64,000 bases of DNA from a virus. This document shows, piece by piece, positions 52,711 to 61,122 of the stretch; position 1 is the first letter of the stretch; each line of letters begins with the position of its first letter. Below the pieces are notes generated by a model, which worked only from the letters and a program-made list of their open reading frames with translations, ran no database searches and was not told where the DNA came from. The translations under genes and the position numbers were made by a program. The DNA lies in IMG/VR virus record IMGVR_UViG_3300033148_006706, positions 1 through 64,000 of that record; one strand, given 5' to 3'.

Positions 52711-53211
52711 ATGAAAAAATTTTTATCATTTTTAATGATTTTATATATCTCATTAAATCATCTTACAGCCGAAGAAGTAAAAATAGACCATCCCAACCCT
52801 AATAAAGACCCAATTGTTCTTATTGTCCCCGATACTTACGAGGAGCTTAAAGAAGCCTATATAGAGATGGCAAAATTGTATCTTGGGGAACGATACGATT
52901 TGGAACAGTGCTTATCGGATCAAGAAAAACTTTTTAAAAATTATGATAAAATAAAAGAAGAGGTTATTACTCCTCTTATGGATCAACTTAAAAAGAATGA
53001 AAAAGCTATTAAAGATATAGCAAATAAAAAAGTAAAAATTGAACCATTTCAATTCGGTATATTTCTTCAAACAGGGATAGAACTTAAAAATGAAACAATT
53101 ATCCATACATTCTACGGAATGCCGTACATACAATTATTTCAAACAATAAATGTAGGGGTATTTATTGGATATCCTTTACAGTTAGGAATTGGAGCGGGGG
53201 TACAATTTTAG
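52711..53211 (+). CDS. Secreted protein with signal peptide and outer-membrane-like end
   Basis: 166 residues. MKKFLSFLMILYISLNHLTA is a clear signal peptide; there is no lipobox Cys. A coiled coil follows (about 65-105, LIKEEVITPLM-like and KNEKAIKDIANKK). The C-terminus alternates hydrophobic residues and ends GVFIGYPLQLGIGAGVQF, with a terminal Phe as in outer-membrane beta-barrel proteins. It could be a spanin-like or outer-membrane lysis factor working with the preceding membrane protein. This is one of the few hints that the host is diderm. Confidence 0.55.
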   Translation: MKKFLSFLMILYISLNHLTAEEVKIDHPNPNKDPIVLIVPDTYEELKEAYIEMAKLYLGERYDLEQCLSDQEKLFKNYDKIKEEVITPLMDQLKKNEKAIKDIANKKVKIEPFQFGIFLQTGIELKNETIIHTFYGMPYIQLFQTINVGVFIGYPLQLGIGAGVQF

Positions 53212-53448
53212 ATGATTAAGATATTTTCAAAGTATGAAAAATTAAAGGAAATACTTAGTAGATATAATGTCAAAGATTGGAATCGAGTACAGATGCAAAT
53301 ATGGCTTAAATTAGTACAAGATAACATAGTAGAAATGGACGATATGAATAAACTATTCATGTTTGGTCAAATATTTAGTGATTATTTTGATAAATATGGA
53401 AAAATAATTCCTTATGATCTAGTAAAGAAAAAATTATCAGAGGTATAA
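53212..53448 (+). CDS. Small hypothetical protein
   Basis: 78 residues, ATG immediately after the preceding TAG. Begins MIKIFSKYEKLKEILSRYNV, similar in its first residues to the type A repeat proteins, then VKDWNRVQMQIWLKLVQDN and FMFGQIFSDYFDKYGK. Helical; no known family. Confidence 0.55.
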   Translation: MIKIFSKYEKLKEILSRYNVKDWNRVQMQIWLKLVQDNIVEMDDMNKLFMFGQIFSDYFDKYGKIIPYDLVKKKLSEV

Positions 53449-53452
53449 AATT

Positions 53453-54007
53453 GTGGCTATAACCAGGGGATTCAGAACAGATAGTAGTGGAGTATTTATA
53501 ACGATGACTTGGGCACATGTACTTGCACATAAAGGGGAGGTATTTGAAGTAAATGATTATGATGTAGATGTAGACATAGCAGGGCCTAAATACTGGCATT
53601 TCAAAACAGCAGATGACGATGAAAATGCGGTTCATTTTCGATATGATGTAACTTGTAATGGTGGTGCAATGATAGAGGTCTTTGAAGACTCCACGCTTTC
53701 AAACGACGGCACTTCTCTTACTATATTTAACATGAATAGGCAATCTACTAAAACTTCCAGTCTTCTGACTGCATATTATGATCCTGCTGTTAGCAGTGAC
53801 GGAACAAGACTTACTGTTCATGAAATTGGCAGTACGGGAGGCGGGAGCCGTTTTGCAGGTACAGTACCTGGGTTTCTAGGCGCACTAGAATTTATTCTTA
53901 AATCCAATACCTCGTATTTAATAAAGGTAACAGTACGACAAGACGACTCGACTGTGGGCATGAATGTATTCTTTTATGAATATAACTATACAGACTTAAC
54001 TTCATAA
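53453..54007 (+). CDS. Virion structural protein, beta-rich
   Basis: 184 residues, GTG start with AGAGG before it. The pattern HVLAHKGEVFEVNDYDVDVD, HFRYDVTCNGGAMIEVFEDS, SLTIFNMNRQSTKTS and FILKSNTSYLIKVT matches a widespread phage structural family in which an N-x-N-R segment and a terminal strand of tYliKvt type are conserved. Low Lys content agrees with a virion role. Probably a decoration or minor capsid/tail protein. Confidence 0.65.
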   Translation: MAITRGFRTDSSGVFITMTWAHVLAHKGEVFEVNDYDVDVDIAGPKYWHFKTADDDENAVHFRYDVTCNGGAMIEVFEDSTLSNDGTSLTIFNMNRQSTKTSSLLTAYYDPAVSSDGTRLTVHEIGSTGGGSRFAGTVPGFLGALEFILKSNTSYLIKVTVRQDDSTVGMNVFFYEYNYTDLTS

Positions 54008-54008
54008 T

Positions 54009-54021
54009 TACTAATATAATA
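54009..54021 (+). promoter_or_regulatory. Late-promoter motif overlapping a start codon
   Basis: TACTAATATAATA, exact consensus; its last base is the A of ATG 54021. No ribosome site for that gene, so a leaderless mRNA is suggested. Confidence 0.6.
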
Positions 54022-54725
54022 TGGCAGTAGTATCATCATATTACTCTGATAAAAATTTTCTGAATATAGCATACGCAATTGATCTTTCTCTAATAAGCCA
54101 TTTCTCATCTATGTTATTTAATAATGATGTTAACAGGGTACAGTATTCTAGCAATGCATACGCCATGAGAAAAAGAAGCGATAATAATAATGGGCGACTA
54201 GATTTACCGTTTTTAAATTTCAAAGCTGTTAGCTATGAACCAGGAGAAAGAGCTTGGTGGAATGCCTCTGCATATACAAAAGGCGTTTATATACCCGAAT
54301 TATCACAAAAAATAAAAATGGCGCCTGTAACAATTGGATATGAAGCATCTATTTGGCTACATAAAGATAGTGATTTACGATACGCCTTTAGTGAACTTAT
54401 CTTTGATGCAGATAATAAAACAATTTTAAATGTTCAACAGGCGACATATATAGATATTAATGGACAAACAGTATCTCTTCCTACAGTATTAAATTATACA
54501 GGGCTTGATTTTGAACCCGAGTACAATGAACAAGACTGGTTAGAACGGAATAATATTCACAGTGCTAGTTTAGATTTTGAGATAGGTACATTTGCTATAA
54601 AATCAAATGATAATATATGTATCCCCGAGAGAGTATTGTTTAACTTTGCTAATACTAAGGATATGAAAAATTATACTTACGATGAAGTATATAACTTTTT
54701 AGTTGAAGATTTAAATAGCAAATGA
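54021..54725 (+). CDS. Probable tail-completion or sheath-proximal structural protein
   Basis: 234 residues. RLDLPFLNFKAVSYEPGERA, KGVYIPELSQKIKMAPVTIG and YEASIWLHKDSDLRYAF suggest a conserved large-myovirus structural protein. It lies directly before the sheath gene, where T4-type phages of this organisation may carry tail-completion or connector genes, but I cannot assign gp3 or gp15. There is no Shine-Dalgarno sequence; the ATG is the last base of the promoter motif plus two. Confidence 0.55.
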   Translation: MAVVSSYYSDKNFLNIAYAIDLSLISHFSSMLFNNDVNRVQYSSNAYAMRKRSDNNNGRLDLPFLNFKAVSYEPGERAWWNASAYTKGVYIPELSQKIKMAPVTIGYEASIWLHKDSDLRYAFSELIFDADNKTILNVQQATYIDINGQTVSLPTVLNYTGLDFEPEYNEQDWLERNNIHSASLDFEIGTFAIKSNDNICIPERVLFNFANTKDMKNYTYDEVYNFLVEDLNSK

Positions 54726-54746
54726 TTAACTTTTTAATAGTTCTTT

Positions 54747-54759
54747 TACTAATATAATG
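54747..54759 (+). promoter_or_regulatory. Late promoter of the tail sheath gene
   Basis: TACTAATATAATG, 32 bases before ATG 54792. Confidence 0.6.
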
Positions 54760-54791
54760 TAATATACGTGAAAAGAAAAGGAGACTAATAT

Positions 54792-56369
54792 ATGGCATTA
54801 TCAAATAGCTGGAGATTAGATGTTCGTGAAATAGATAAATCTAGTACAGTACGCCTTTCTGTGAATACAACGGGTGCAATGGTAATACGAGCATCAAAAG
54901 GGCCTACTAAACCCGTTTTTATAAATCCTAATAAAGAACAGAGAATTATTAATCTTTTGGGTAAACCTTCGGTAAGTTATCCTGATGTACAAGAGGTAAT
55001 AGAATATAATAAGGAAGCCCCGGTGTGGGTTTCAGCTCCCTATGCTGTAAGTGATACTTATGGGGGGGTATTAGTTTCTTCTACTGGAACAGCTCCATTA
55101 GAAAGCGGACTTACTGATTCTGACATAGAAAGCTATACTTTTTCTGAAAGTTCACAATATTTTGTTCTTCTTTCAAGAAGTCCTTATAAAACTGATGACC
55201 TTGCAGTACTTGTAACTCAAACAATATTAAGGGAAAACGAGGCTAATGAGTTAAAAGCATTTGAAATTGAACTTTATCAAAAAGATAAGGGCCTTTGGGA
55301 TTTAAAAAAAGAGTATACGGTATGTTTAGATAGCGAGGGAGTAGACGGATTTGGTAGAGGAATATATATAGAAGATGTTCTAGAAAACGACGATTTTCTT
55401 AAAGTTATAGTAAATGAAAATTATGATACAACGTTGACATTTAATGACGATTCTGAGAAAGTCGAATTTGCTGGAGGCTCTAGGACAGATCCTACGATTG
55501 AAGAGTTGACTGATGGGTGGGATTATTTTAAAAAACCAAGGCAATATGAAGCAAATATTTTTATGGACTGTACAGCTGATGATGGTATTCCATCTATTTT
55601 TAATAATTTACGAAATAATTATCAAAAATATGCGCACTATATTATAAAACTCCCTATGAGCGAGAATGTATCCACGGCTATTTCTACTAAACAAGATTAC
55701 GGAATAGATAACAGGGGATTATCGTTTTCTTGGAATCATGGTAAGGTTAAAAACTTTTATGGCGGATCCTCCTTTTGGACATCTCTTATAGGAAGAGTAG
55801 GTAGAAAATATGCTCAAATGGCGCCCATTTTTAATGGTGGAGCTCCTGCATGGATCGATGAGAATGGATATGGAGGTCAATTAGGCCCGGGAATAGAGGA
55901 AATGGAATTTGACCCTACTGAAACAGAATTGGAACAACTTGATGAGAATGGTATTAATCCTATAATATTAGATCCGGGAGTTGGGGCTTTAATAGTATCA
56001 CAGAGAACTGCCCAATCACCGACCAAACTTTCTGACACTTCTTGGATTGCTCATAGCAGATTGTTCGATTTTATACTTAAGAATATAATAGAACAAGTTC
56101 TAGTACAACAAATTGTGAAACTTAATGATACACAACATAGGCAAATGGCTAAATCTAAAGGCAACACAATTATGGCTTCTATAGCTGCTGAAAATCTAAT
56201 ATCTGATTATGCTATAATTTGTGATGAAACCAATAACACTGATGAAATGTTAGCGCAAAGATATTTTGTATATGATGTAATTCTTAAAGTAACTCCCTAT
56301 TCAGAGCAGATAAGGTTTAACTTTGTTAACATAGGACAAACTGTAGAGGTAAGTGAGTTTGTGGGGTAA
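54792..56369 (+). CDS. Tail sheath protein (gp18-like)
   Basis: Forms the contractile sheath round the tail tube. 525 residues, shorter than T4 gp18 (659) as in many myoviruses. The C-terminal domain is diagnostic: GALIVSQRTAQSPTKLSDTS, then IAHSRLFDFILKNIIEQVLV, and a final strand RFNFVNIGQTVEVSEF. The N-terminal part begins RLSVNTTGAMVIRASKGPTK, typical of sheath domains. AAGGAG precedes the ATG and the tube gene follows 38 bases later. Confidence 0.92.
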   Translation: MALSNSWRLDVREIDKSSTVRLSVNTTGAMVIRASKGPTKPVFINPNKEQRIINLLGKPSVSYPDVQEVIEYNKEAPVWVSAPYAVSDTYGGVLVSSTGTAPLESGLTDSDIESYTFSESSQYFVLLSRSPYKTDDLAVLVTQTILRENEANELKAFEIELYQKDKGLWDLKKEYTVCLDSEGVDGFGRGIYIEDVLENDDFLKVIVNENYDTTLTFNDDSEKVEFAGGSRTDPTIEELTDGWDYFKKPRQYEANIFMDCTADDGIPSIFNNLRNNYQKYAHYIIKLPMSENVSTAISTKQDYGIDNRGLSFSWNHGKVKNFYGGSSFWTSLIGRVGRKYAQMAPIFNGGAPAWIDENGYGGQLGPGIEEMEFDPTETELEQLDENGINPIILDPGVGALIVSQRTAQSPTKLSDTSWIAHSRLFDFILKNIIEQVLVQQIVKLNDTQHRQMAKSKGNTIMASIAAENLISDYAIICDETNNTDEMLAQRYFVYDVILKVTPYSEQIRFNFVNIGQTVEVSEFVG

Positions 56370-56375
56370 AATTTC

Positions 56376-56388
56376 TACTAATATAAAA
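56376..56388 (+). promoter_or_regulatory. Late promoter of the tail tube gene
   Basis: TACTAATATAAAA, 19 bases before ATG 56408, with AAAGGAG between. Confidence 0.55.
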
Positions 56389-56407
56389 GAAAGGAGATTT
56401 AGAAATT

Positions 56408-56926
56408 ATGAGTATAGAACAGCTATATGATTTAGGAGATGATGCTTTACAGAATTTATTTGAAATGACAATAGCTCCTACTCAATATCTATCAGAACTA
56501 GCACCTACTTTATTACGTGTTCAAAATTTAACTATCCCTGCTAGTGGTGCAAATAAATATGAAGTTCATTACAAAACGGTAATGATAGAGAAAATAGGAG
56601 GTAAGCCTGATTCTCCTAAAGAGTTTACTTTTGATATACGAATCGACAGAAATTACTTGGTATATAAAGGTCTTGTTGCTTGGAAGAATGCGGTTAGTAA
56701 TACTAAGACAGGTGTTATGATGCCAGATACCGGTGGGTTAAGAGTCCCTATAACAGTATATCCTGTGACCCCTGAAGGTGATAAAATTACAGGTTTTGGA
56801 GAATGGTTATTTGAAGGGTGTTGCCCCACTAATATAAGTGATATTGGATATGATTATAGCTCGGGAGATCCCATTACGGTAACAGTTACTATGAGTTTTT
56901 TGGCCATGAATGATAACAATTTATAA
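56408..56926 (+). CDS. Tail tube protein (gp19-like)
   Basis: 172 residues, same size as T4 gp19 (163). A beta-barrel pattern with LAPTLLRVQNLTIPASGANK, then EFTFDIRIDRNYLVYKGLVA, WKNAV and YPVTPEGDKITGFGEWLFEG, ending in VTVTMSFLAM, as tube proteins do. It directly follows the sheath gene. A strong ribosome site and own late promoter suggest high expression; a terminator follows. Confidence 0.88.
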   Translation: MSIEQLYDLGDDALQNLFEMTIAPTQYLSELAPTLLRVQNLTIPASGANKYEVHYKTVMIEKIGGKPDSPKEFTFDIRIDRNYLVYKGLVAWKNAVSNTKTGVMMPDTGGLRVPITVYPVTPEGDKITGFGEWLFEGCCPTNISDIGYDYSSGDPITVTVTMSFLAMNDNNL

Positions 56927-56957
56927 TTTTTTAAAGCCTTTCCATATTTTATTTTTT

Positions 56958-56982
56958 ATCCCTCTTTTTTGAGGGATTTTTT
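56958..56982 (+). terminator. Rho-independent terminator after the tail tube gene
   Basis: Stem ATCCCTC (56958-56964) with GAGGGAT (56971-56977), loop TTTTTT, then five more T. Lies 31 bases after the tube stop codon. Confidence 0.85.
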
Positions 56983-57004
56983 ATTCTCCAAGTAAATGAA
57001 AAAT

Positions 57005-57017
57005 TACTAATATAATA
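57005..57017 (+). promoter_or_regulatory. Late-promoter motif two bases before a start codon
   Basis: TACTAATATAATA, exact consensus, then GT and ATG 57020. There is no room for a ribosome site. Confidence 0.6.
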
Positions 57018-57019
57018 GT

Positions 57020-57631
57020 ATGATTCTATTTAATAAATATCTAAGAAAACTTAGAGCACTCGACATTCAAAATCCTAATTTATGGGAATTCTATTTTACT
57101 GATAATCAAGATATTCAATTCAATGTGGTTAGTATGTCTTTACCTTTTAAATCGTTAGAATTAGAAAAACATAATTCCGGATTACAGTATTACAGATCTT
57201 GTTCTTTAGAAGACTCCTTTTCTATTACTTTTAATGAAACCACCGACTTTGCTGTACTTTCTTATCTTAAAAGATGGTTTAATGAAATATACGATGAGGA
57301 AAATAGAGTTTTTAAAAGCGGTGATCATAATAAGATAGGAATAATGAATTTCAGTAAGCATGTGTTTTTTGACATTTTTAGCATTCTAGGCTTACCTGTT
57401 ACACTTAAAGAACTAGAAAAAAATACTCTATCTGTTACATTTTATAATATGCTATTAGCATCTATTGATGCTATTGATTTATCTTACGATAATACATCTG
57501 GAGGATTTACAGTAAGTGCCGAATTTTCTTCTTCAGAAATTCAATTTGATTTCTCTAATATTAAACAACCGTTGTCTGCGGCTATAGAGTCTAGAATTTC
57601 TTCTGGATTATCAAGTATGAGATTAGAATAA
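57020..57631 (+). CDS. Tube-like baseplate/tail protein
   Basis: 203 residues. NPNLWEFYFTDNQDIQFNVV, SLEDSFSITFNETTDFAVLS YLKRWFNEIYD and IDAIDLSYDNTSGGFTVSAE follow the tail-tube fold (initial strands, loop, and the late I-D-L-S-Y-D strand before a final beta hairpin), so it is a tube paralog such as a gp54-like or second tube protein at the baseplate. It has no Shine-Dalgarno sequence, being two bases after the promoter motif. A chaperone gene follows after 14 bases. Confidence 0.65.
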   Translation: MILFNKYLRKLRALDIQNPNLWEFYFTDNQDIQFNVVSMSLPFKSLELEKHNSGLQYYRSCSLEDSFSITFNETTDFAVLSYLKRWFNEIYDEENRVFKSGDHNKIGIMNFSKHVFFDIFSILGLPVTLKELEKNTLSVTFYNMLLASIDAIDLSYDNTSGGFTVSAEFSSSEIQFDFSNIKQPLSAAIESRISSGLSSMRLE

Positions 57632-57645
57632 GGAGATTATAAACC

Positions 57646-58686
57646 ATGAGTGATGAAGTAAAGGATTTCTTTGTTAACGATGAAGAGAATAAACAGCAAG
57701 AGATACAAAAAAGTAAGAAAAAAGATCAAAGATCAGACATCGTACCTAATGACTATATAAAAGTAAAATTAAGTACCTGTGGAAAACTTTCAGCTCCACC
57801 CATTGTTCATGTCAGAGACTATAGCGGGGAGGAGGCTTTTAAGCTTTCGTTGATGAATGATGATAATATGGTAGAAACTATTATTGATGTAATAAATAAT
57901 CTTCTATATGAAGATTTTGATGCTGGGAAATTTCACGAGAGGGAAGTAGAAGAAATTTTACTTAATATTCATGCCAACTTTTGGGATTCTACCATAAGCT
58001 ATAATTATGAACCTACTGAGGAGGAGTTAAACGAATTAAAAGAAAGTGATAGTGAAAAATTAAAGAAAATCCAAAATAGCAATGAGCCCTTAAAAGTAGC
58101 TATTCCTATAACTAATATCGAAACTAAACCGTTGCCCGATAATTTCAGTGAGCCTATTTCTATAAAAGATAAGAATATAAAAGTTCAATTTATACTTCCT
58201 AGAATTGAACATATTCTTGAAACCAGCAAATATCTGCAGACAAAATTTGCCCAGGAAGATCAAAAATTTGCTACTTTAAAACAAATAATAAGCCATAATG
58301 ATAGAATGAAAAGAGAGAGAAAATTTAATGAAATAGAATACATTTCAGAAGATAAAATGCAAGAATATAATAATTATCAAATTAGAAGAACTAGAGAATA
58401 TATATTAATACAGCAATCGCTACTGATTAAAAAAATTAATAATCAAAAATTAATAACAATAAATGAAAAAAGAAAGGCGTATGAACGAATACCTCAGAGA
58501 TTATGGGATGTCCTGGGAAATATACTAAATAAAGACCTGTTTTTTGGCGTACAAAGAGAAGTAAAAGTCAAATCTCCATTAACTAACAAAAAAGTTACTA
58601 GGAGGTTTCAATTTCGATTATTGGATTTTATACCGACCCTGGAGTTACAGGACACTTCAGGATATACTATTTCATTTGGGGAATAG
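57646..58686 (+). CDS. Tail assembly chaperone-like protein (gp26/gp51 region), frame-shift candidate
   Basis: 346 residues between the tube-like and tape-measure genes, the place of tail assembly chaperones. VKLSTCGKLSAPPIVHVRDY and EEAFKLSLMNDDNM open a conserved domain; the middle is charged and helical; the end RRFQFRLLDFIPTLELQDTS agrees with baseplate-hub assembly proteins of T4-like phages. The frame ends GGG-GAA-TAG at 58678-58686. The +1 frame continues from there to the tape-measure start (see next entry). AAGGAG precedes ATG 57646. Confidence 0.75.
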   Translation: MSDEVKDFFVNDEENKQQEIQKSKKKDQRSDIVPNDYIKVKLSTCGKLSAPPIVHVRDYSGEEAFKLSLMNDDNMVETIIDVINNLLYEDFDAGKFHEREVEEILLNIHANFWDSTISYNYEPTEEELNELKESDSEKLKKIQNSNEPLKVAIPITNIETKPLPDNFSEPISIKDKNIKVQFILPRIEHILETSKYLQTKFAQEDQKFATLKQIISHNDRMKRERKFNEIEYISEDKMQEYNNYQIRRTREYILIQQSLLIKKINNQKLITINEKRKAYERIPQRLWDVLGNILNKDLFFGVQREVKVKSPLTNKKVTRRFQFRLLDFIPTLELQDTSGYTISFGE

Positions 58687-58810
58687 TAATTTCAGTGAAA
58701 CATATTTTGATTATATGAGAATGCCAGCTCATATAATTAGAGACAGATTTAAGAAGTGGAAAAAATTAATGGAAAAACAAAACATAAATAATAAAAGGTT
58801 TTCCTTATGA
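58676..58810 (+). CDS. +1-frame extension of the tail chaperone gene
   Basis: The +1 frame is open from 58583 to TGA 58808-58810. Beyond the end of the main frame it reads NSNFSETYFDYMRMPAHIIR, then DRFKKWKKLMEKQ, a plausible folded segment. Its stop overlaps the tape-measure ATG as ATGA. A tRNA on GGG at 58678-58680 could re-pair after a +1 slip on the four Gs, just before the TAG; tandem AGG codons at 58600-58605 are another possible site. Alternatives are reinitiation at TTG 58676 or ATG 58715, or one extra base in the read. The product would be about 390 residues. Confidence 0.6.
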   Translation: MGNSNFSETYFDYMRMPAHIIRDRFKKWKKLMEKQNINNKRFSL

Positions 58811-61122
58811 GTGATAGTATACCAATTTTAACAAGAAGAGAAGATACTCAAAATTTAGGTACAGAGATAGAGAAGCATCTTTTTGATATATCAGATTCTT
58901 TAGGTAGAGTGAAGGAAAGATTTATACAGCAACAGGAGAGAACAGGAATTATTGTAAAAAATGTTCTAGGCAATATAACAGATAACTTATTTAAAAAAAG
59001 AGAGAAAAAATATGAGATAGTGCCTCCGAATGAAGGACAACTTAAAAAAATGGGGGTCGAGGGCGCCAGTGCTGTATATTTAGGAGAAAAACTAGATGAA
59101 ATAATAAAAGAAGATAAAAAAGAAGAAAGAAGAAAAGATGGAAAGGGACTTTTTACTGGTTTGGGTTTGGGGGCTACTGGGATAGGAGCAGTAGCGGCTA
59201 GATTATTTCCTAGTTTAATGAAAGTTCTCCCTTTAGCTGCAATTGCTGGAGGTATAATTTGGATGGTGGTTGATGGTATTAAAGCTTCAATAAAGGCTGA
59301 AGAATGGGGTGTTAGCAAAATATCCGCTATCCTTGGTGGTGTATTAGGAGGAACGGGTAAAGGATTAGAAAATGCATTTAAAAATGCGGGGAAATTTGCA
59401 TTGCTAGGCGCAGGTATAGGTACACTGATAGCCCCCGGATTAGGTACTATAGCTGGAGGGATTTTAGGCGCTGCTATAGGAGGGATTCTAGGTTTTATAG
59501 GTGGAGAAAAGATAGCTCAAAGCATTGAGAAAATAAAAGAAATAGGCGGCAATGTGTGGGAAAAAGCTAAAGAAATACTCCCCACTCTAATTGATAATAT
59601 ATTTGGTGGCTTAATCGATAGAATTAAAGAAAAAATAGGTTCAATTAAGGAAATATGGAAGGGCGACGACTCAATTGGAAGTAAAATAGGAGAAACCATA
59701 GGACATATTGTAACTTTTGTTCCCGGGGTTATATGGAAGTGGATCTTAGAAGATATTTGGCCTCCTATATGGGAAAAAATAAATGAGTATAAAGATGAGC
59801 TTTTAGGAATAATTATTTCTCCTTTTACAGGAGCCTGGGAGGCAATTCTAGGATGGAGGGAAAGATTTGGGAAAATTTGGAAAGACGAAGATAAAACTAT
59901 TTGGACTAAAATAAAAGAAAGTGCTTTAAATTATATTTCATTTATTCCTCAAATTTTAGGAGGGTTCTTTGGAGGATTGTTTACTTCAGTAAGAAATTTC
60001 TTTAAAAAAGTCTTTGGAAAAGAAGAAGACATAATGAGTGAAAAGGAACAACGTGAAACTTCTAAGGAAACCGGTTCAATGATATTCGATTTATTTAAAA
60101 TTATCACGGGTTTTTTAGGAGATATATTCAAAGGATTTCTTTCGGGTATAAGAAGCGGATTGGGATTAGATAAGGGCTGGTTCCAAGAAAAGATAATTAA
60201 TCCCATAGTACAAACTATTGGGAACTTAATTTCTAAAGCTATAGAAATAAAGGAGAAAGCGGAAAAGTGGATAAAAGATCATATTACTGGGCCTATAGGT
60301 AATTTCTTCGGGGGAATAGGGAAAAGAATTTCAATTTTAATACATGGGGGAACAATAGAAGGAGAAGAATATGAAGGAGTTGTTAACTGGGTAAAAACAC
60401 GGTTTGCAGATCCCATAGTTAAATTTTTTAATAATTTAAAGGATAAAGTCGATGAATATAAAACCAAGATATCAGACTGGGTAACTACGTATATTATTAA
60501 CCCCGTGAAGAATTTTTTCAATATAATAGGTGAATTTTTAGCTAAGGCGCAATTAACTGGTGCTAAGTTTGCCCATCCACTCCAGTTTGGTAAAATAGGA
60601 AGAAACATAGAACAACTCCTGGGGCTAGGTTTAACACATTCACAAATACTTAAATTAACAAGTGCAATAGAAGGCGATATACCCACATCGCTTAAACAAA
60701 TTGTCTCTGAATTACAAAGGTGGTATGGTGTAGAGGCGAAGAGAAGCTACCTTCAAAGAAAATATGGAATAGAAGTAAAAGAAACAGAAAACGCTCAAGA
60801 TGTTATTATTACTCCAGAAGGTAAGCTAATCAGAACTCATCCAGACGATACGCTTATAGCTACTAAAAATCCAGTAGTAAACGTCGATTCTGAATTTGAT
60901 AAAGAAATTTCTAGTGATATTAGAAAATTGGAAAGAGAAACATCTTCTACAATAATAGAACAAAATAATAAGATAATAGATTTGCTTTCCACAATAGCCG
61001 AAAGAACAATAGGAGAACAAAATAATAATGTATTGATTGATAGTAGAGGCGGAGTAGGCAGTGAATTTGATCCATTCTCTTCAATGCAAATTTTTAAAAA
61101 GGGGTTAGCTTATGGCGTATAG
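58807..61122 (+). CDS. Tape measure protein (gp29-like)
   Basis: 771 residues, larger than T4 gp29 (590). Long Gly/Ala/Ile-rich hydrophobic stretches with small-residue zippers (LGAGIGTLIAPGLGTIAGGI and neighbours at about 200-240) alternate with helical blocks such as EKIKEIGGNVWEKAKEIL. It sets tail length and lies inside the tube until injection. It follows the chaperone by an ATGA overlap and precedes the hub genes, as expected. C-terminal 90 residues are polar. The ATG also has AAAAGG upstream. Confidence 0.85.
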   Translation: MSDSIPILTRREDTQNLGTEIEKHLFDISDSLGRVKERFIQQQERTGIIVKNVLGNITDNLFKKREKKYEIVPPNEGQLKKMGVEGASAVYLGEKLDEIIKEDKKEERRKDGKGLFTGLGLGATGIGAVAARLFPSLMKVLPLAAIAGGIIWMVVDGIKASIKAEEWGVSKISAILGGVLGGTGKGLENAFKNAGKFALLGAGIGTLIAPGLGTIAGGILGAAIGGILGFIGGEKIAQSIEKIKEIGGNVWEKAKEILPTLIDNIFGGLIDRIKEKIGSIKEIWKGDDSIGSKIGETIGHIVTFVPGVIWKWILEDIWPPIWEKINEYKDELLGIIISPFTGAWEAILGWRERFGKIWKDEDKTIWTKIKESALNYISFIPQILGGFFGGLFTSVRNFFKKVFGKEEDIMSEKEQRETSKETGSMIFDLFKIITGFLGDIFKGFLSGIRSGLGLDKGWFQEKIINPIVQTIGNLISKAIEIKEKAEKWIKDHITGPIGNFFGGIGKRISILIHGGTIEGEEYEGVVNWVKTRFADPIVKFFNNLKDKVDEYKTKISDWVTTYIINPVKNFFNIIGEFLAKAQLTGAKFAHPLQFGKIGRNIEQLLGLGLTHSQILKLTSAIEGDIPTSLKQIVSELQRWYGVEAKRSYLQRKYGIEVKETENAQDVIITPEGKLIRTHPDDTLIATKNPVVNVDSEFDKEISSDIRKLERETSSTIIEQNNKIIDLLSTIAERTIGEQNNNVLIDSRGGVGSEFDPFSSMQIFKKGLAYGV

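Noticed and set aside
56828-56840. CACTAATATAAGT inside the tail tube gene as a promoter
   Set aside because: It lacks the initial T, lies in conserved coding sequence (PTNISDIG), and a terminator stands between it and the next gene.
58848-59318. 156-residue frame on the - strand within the tape-measure gene
   Set aside because: It is an antisense shadow of a strong + strand gene and has Pro/Ser-rich composition from the complement of Gly/Lys-rich sequence.
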